In this document: positions 63,663-64,000 of the stretch, one piece after another
Layout of the letters: each line of letters starts with the position of its first letter
How positions within the stretch are numbered: the stretch's first letter is position 1
Assembly: GCF_000364165.2 (NCBI RefSeq)
Contig: NZ_CP097810.1
Location: forward strand, 2,110,130-2,174,129
DNA length: 64,000 bases
Direction: 5' to 3'
Source: Clostridium sp. MD294
Lineage (GTDB): Bacteria; Bacillota; Clostridia; Lachnospirales; Anaerotignaceae
Translations under genes and position numbers: made by a program
The notes under the pieces: model-generated
Seen by the model: the letters and a program-made list of their open reading frames with translations, nothing else
Told to the model about the DNA's origin: nothing
The model's database searches: none

Positions 63663-64000
63663 AACTGTTCCTCCTTTTTATTCATAACTGTCATCTGTAC
63701 AACTGAAATTACTACAATAACTACGAAAAACAAAAATGCGTTAGCACTTTGGAAACCAAACTGTCCACCACTCATACCATTGTTATAAATCAAATAAGAA
63801 ATAGACTCTGTACTTTGAGATGGACCACCTTTTGTTAATGCCATAACTTGGTCAAATACCATTAAAAAGTTTTTCATAGAAAGCACCATATTAATACCAA
63901 AGAAAGGTATAATTAGCGGGAATGTTAAATCTTTGAATTTTCTCCAGCCAGTAACGCCATCTATAGCACCTGCTTCATAAATATCTTCTGGAACAGTTTG
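63659..64000 (-). CDS. ABC sugar transporter permease (CUT1, MsmF/MalF type), 5' part beyond window
   Basis: The frame stays open to the right edge. The EAA loop is visible as YEAGAIDGVTGWRKFKDLTF, followed by the helix FPLIIPFFGINMVLSM, SYLIYNNGMSGGQFGFQSAN, and a final helix ending NKKEEQL. This is the C-terminal 114 residues of the partner permease. It overlaps the MsmG-type gene, so the two are translationally coupled. Confidence 0.9.
   Translation of the reverse strand, partial: QTVPEDIYEAGAIDGVTGWRKFKDLTFPLIIPFFGINMVLSMKNFLMVFDQVMALTKGGPSQSTESISYLIYNNGMSGGQFGFQSANAFLFFVVIVVISVVQMTVMNKKEEQL

Overview
The window reads as a chromosome segment of a low-GC (about 30% G+C by eye), Gram-positive, endospore-forming anaerobe of the Clostridia, most like the Lachnospiraceae and relatives. 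The signs are a complete spoIIAA-spoIIAB-sigF operon, a single-chain PurL of about 1,257 residues, several S-layer-homology (SLH) surface proteins, a chemoreceptor, and AT-rich codon use with purine-rich ribosome binding sites. No rRNA, tRNA, CRISPR array, integrase or transposase was seen.

Layout: 1-320 holds broken ends of mobile-element-type genes. 354-4901 is a very large helicase/nuclease-type protein whose key catalytic residues are altered. 5203-9458 is SLH gene 1. 9981-14101 holds a chemoreceptor, pyrF-pyrK and a small orphan. 14660-18217 is a different SLH protein, followed by an unknown 497-residue protein. 20231-24287 is SLH gene 2. 24587-36000 is housekeeping and accessory metabolism: an AraC regulator, an acetyltransferase, a PfoR-like membrane protein, ApbE, a diaminopimelate decarboxylase family protein, a KdpDE-like two-component pair followed by three small paralogous proteins, and galM. 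36012-37019 is gap. 37575-42030 and 42357-47716 are SLH genes 3 and 4. Then come a TetR/MFS pair, purL, the spoIIA operon, and an operon that looks built for raffinose/melibiose-type sugars (ABC permeases, GH13, GH36, a BMP-like protein, a phosphoesterase) running off the right edge.

The most striking system is the set of four SLH paralogues. Each carries just upstream a segment of about 147 bp bounded by two near-palindromic sites of the form CCAAAAAGTATACYTTTTGG. Each segment contains the same promoter (TTGGAC or TTAGAC, 18-bp spacer, TATAGT). In loci 1 and 3 the promoter points at the SLH gene. In loci 2 and 4 the homologous segment is reversed and points away. The sequences flanking the cores are exchanged as expected for inversion at the GTATAC cores. 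This is best read as four phase-variable invertible promoters that diversify the S-layer, caught in two ON and two OFF states. The paralogues share a nearly constant signal peptide and SLH region and differ completely in their C-terminal domains (Ig-like, FIVAR-like, Big_1-like and acidic repeats), as expected for antigenic or adhesive variation. The recombinase that would flip them is not in this window.

Assignments rest on visible motifs and family knowledge; no database search was run. Residue positions of domains are approximate unless a specific residue is named.
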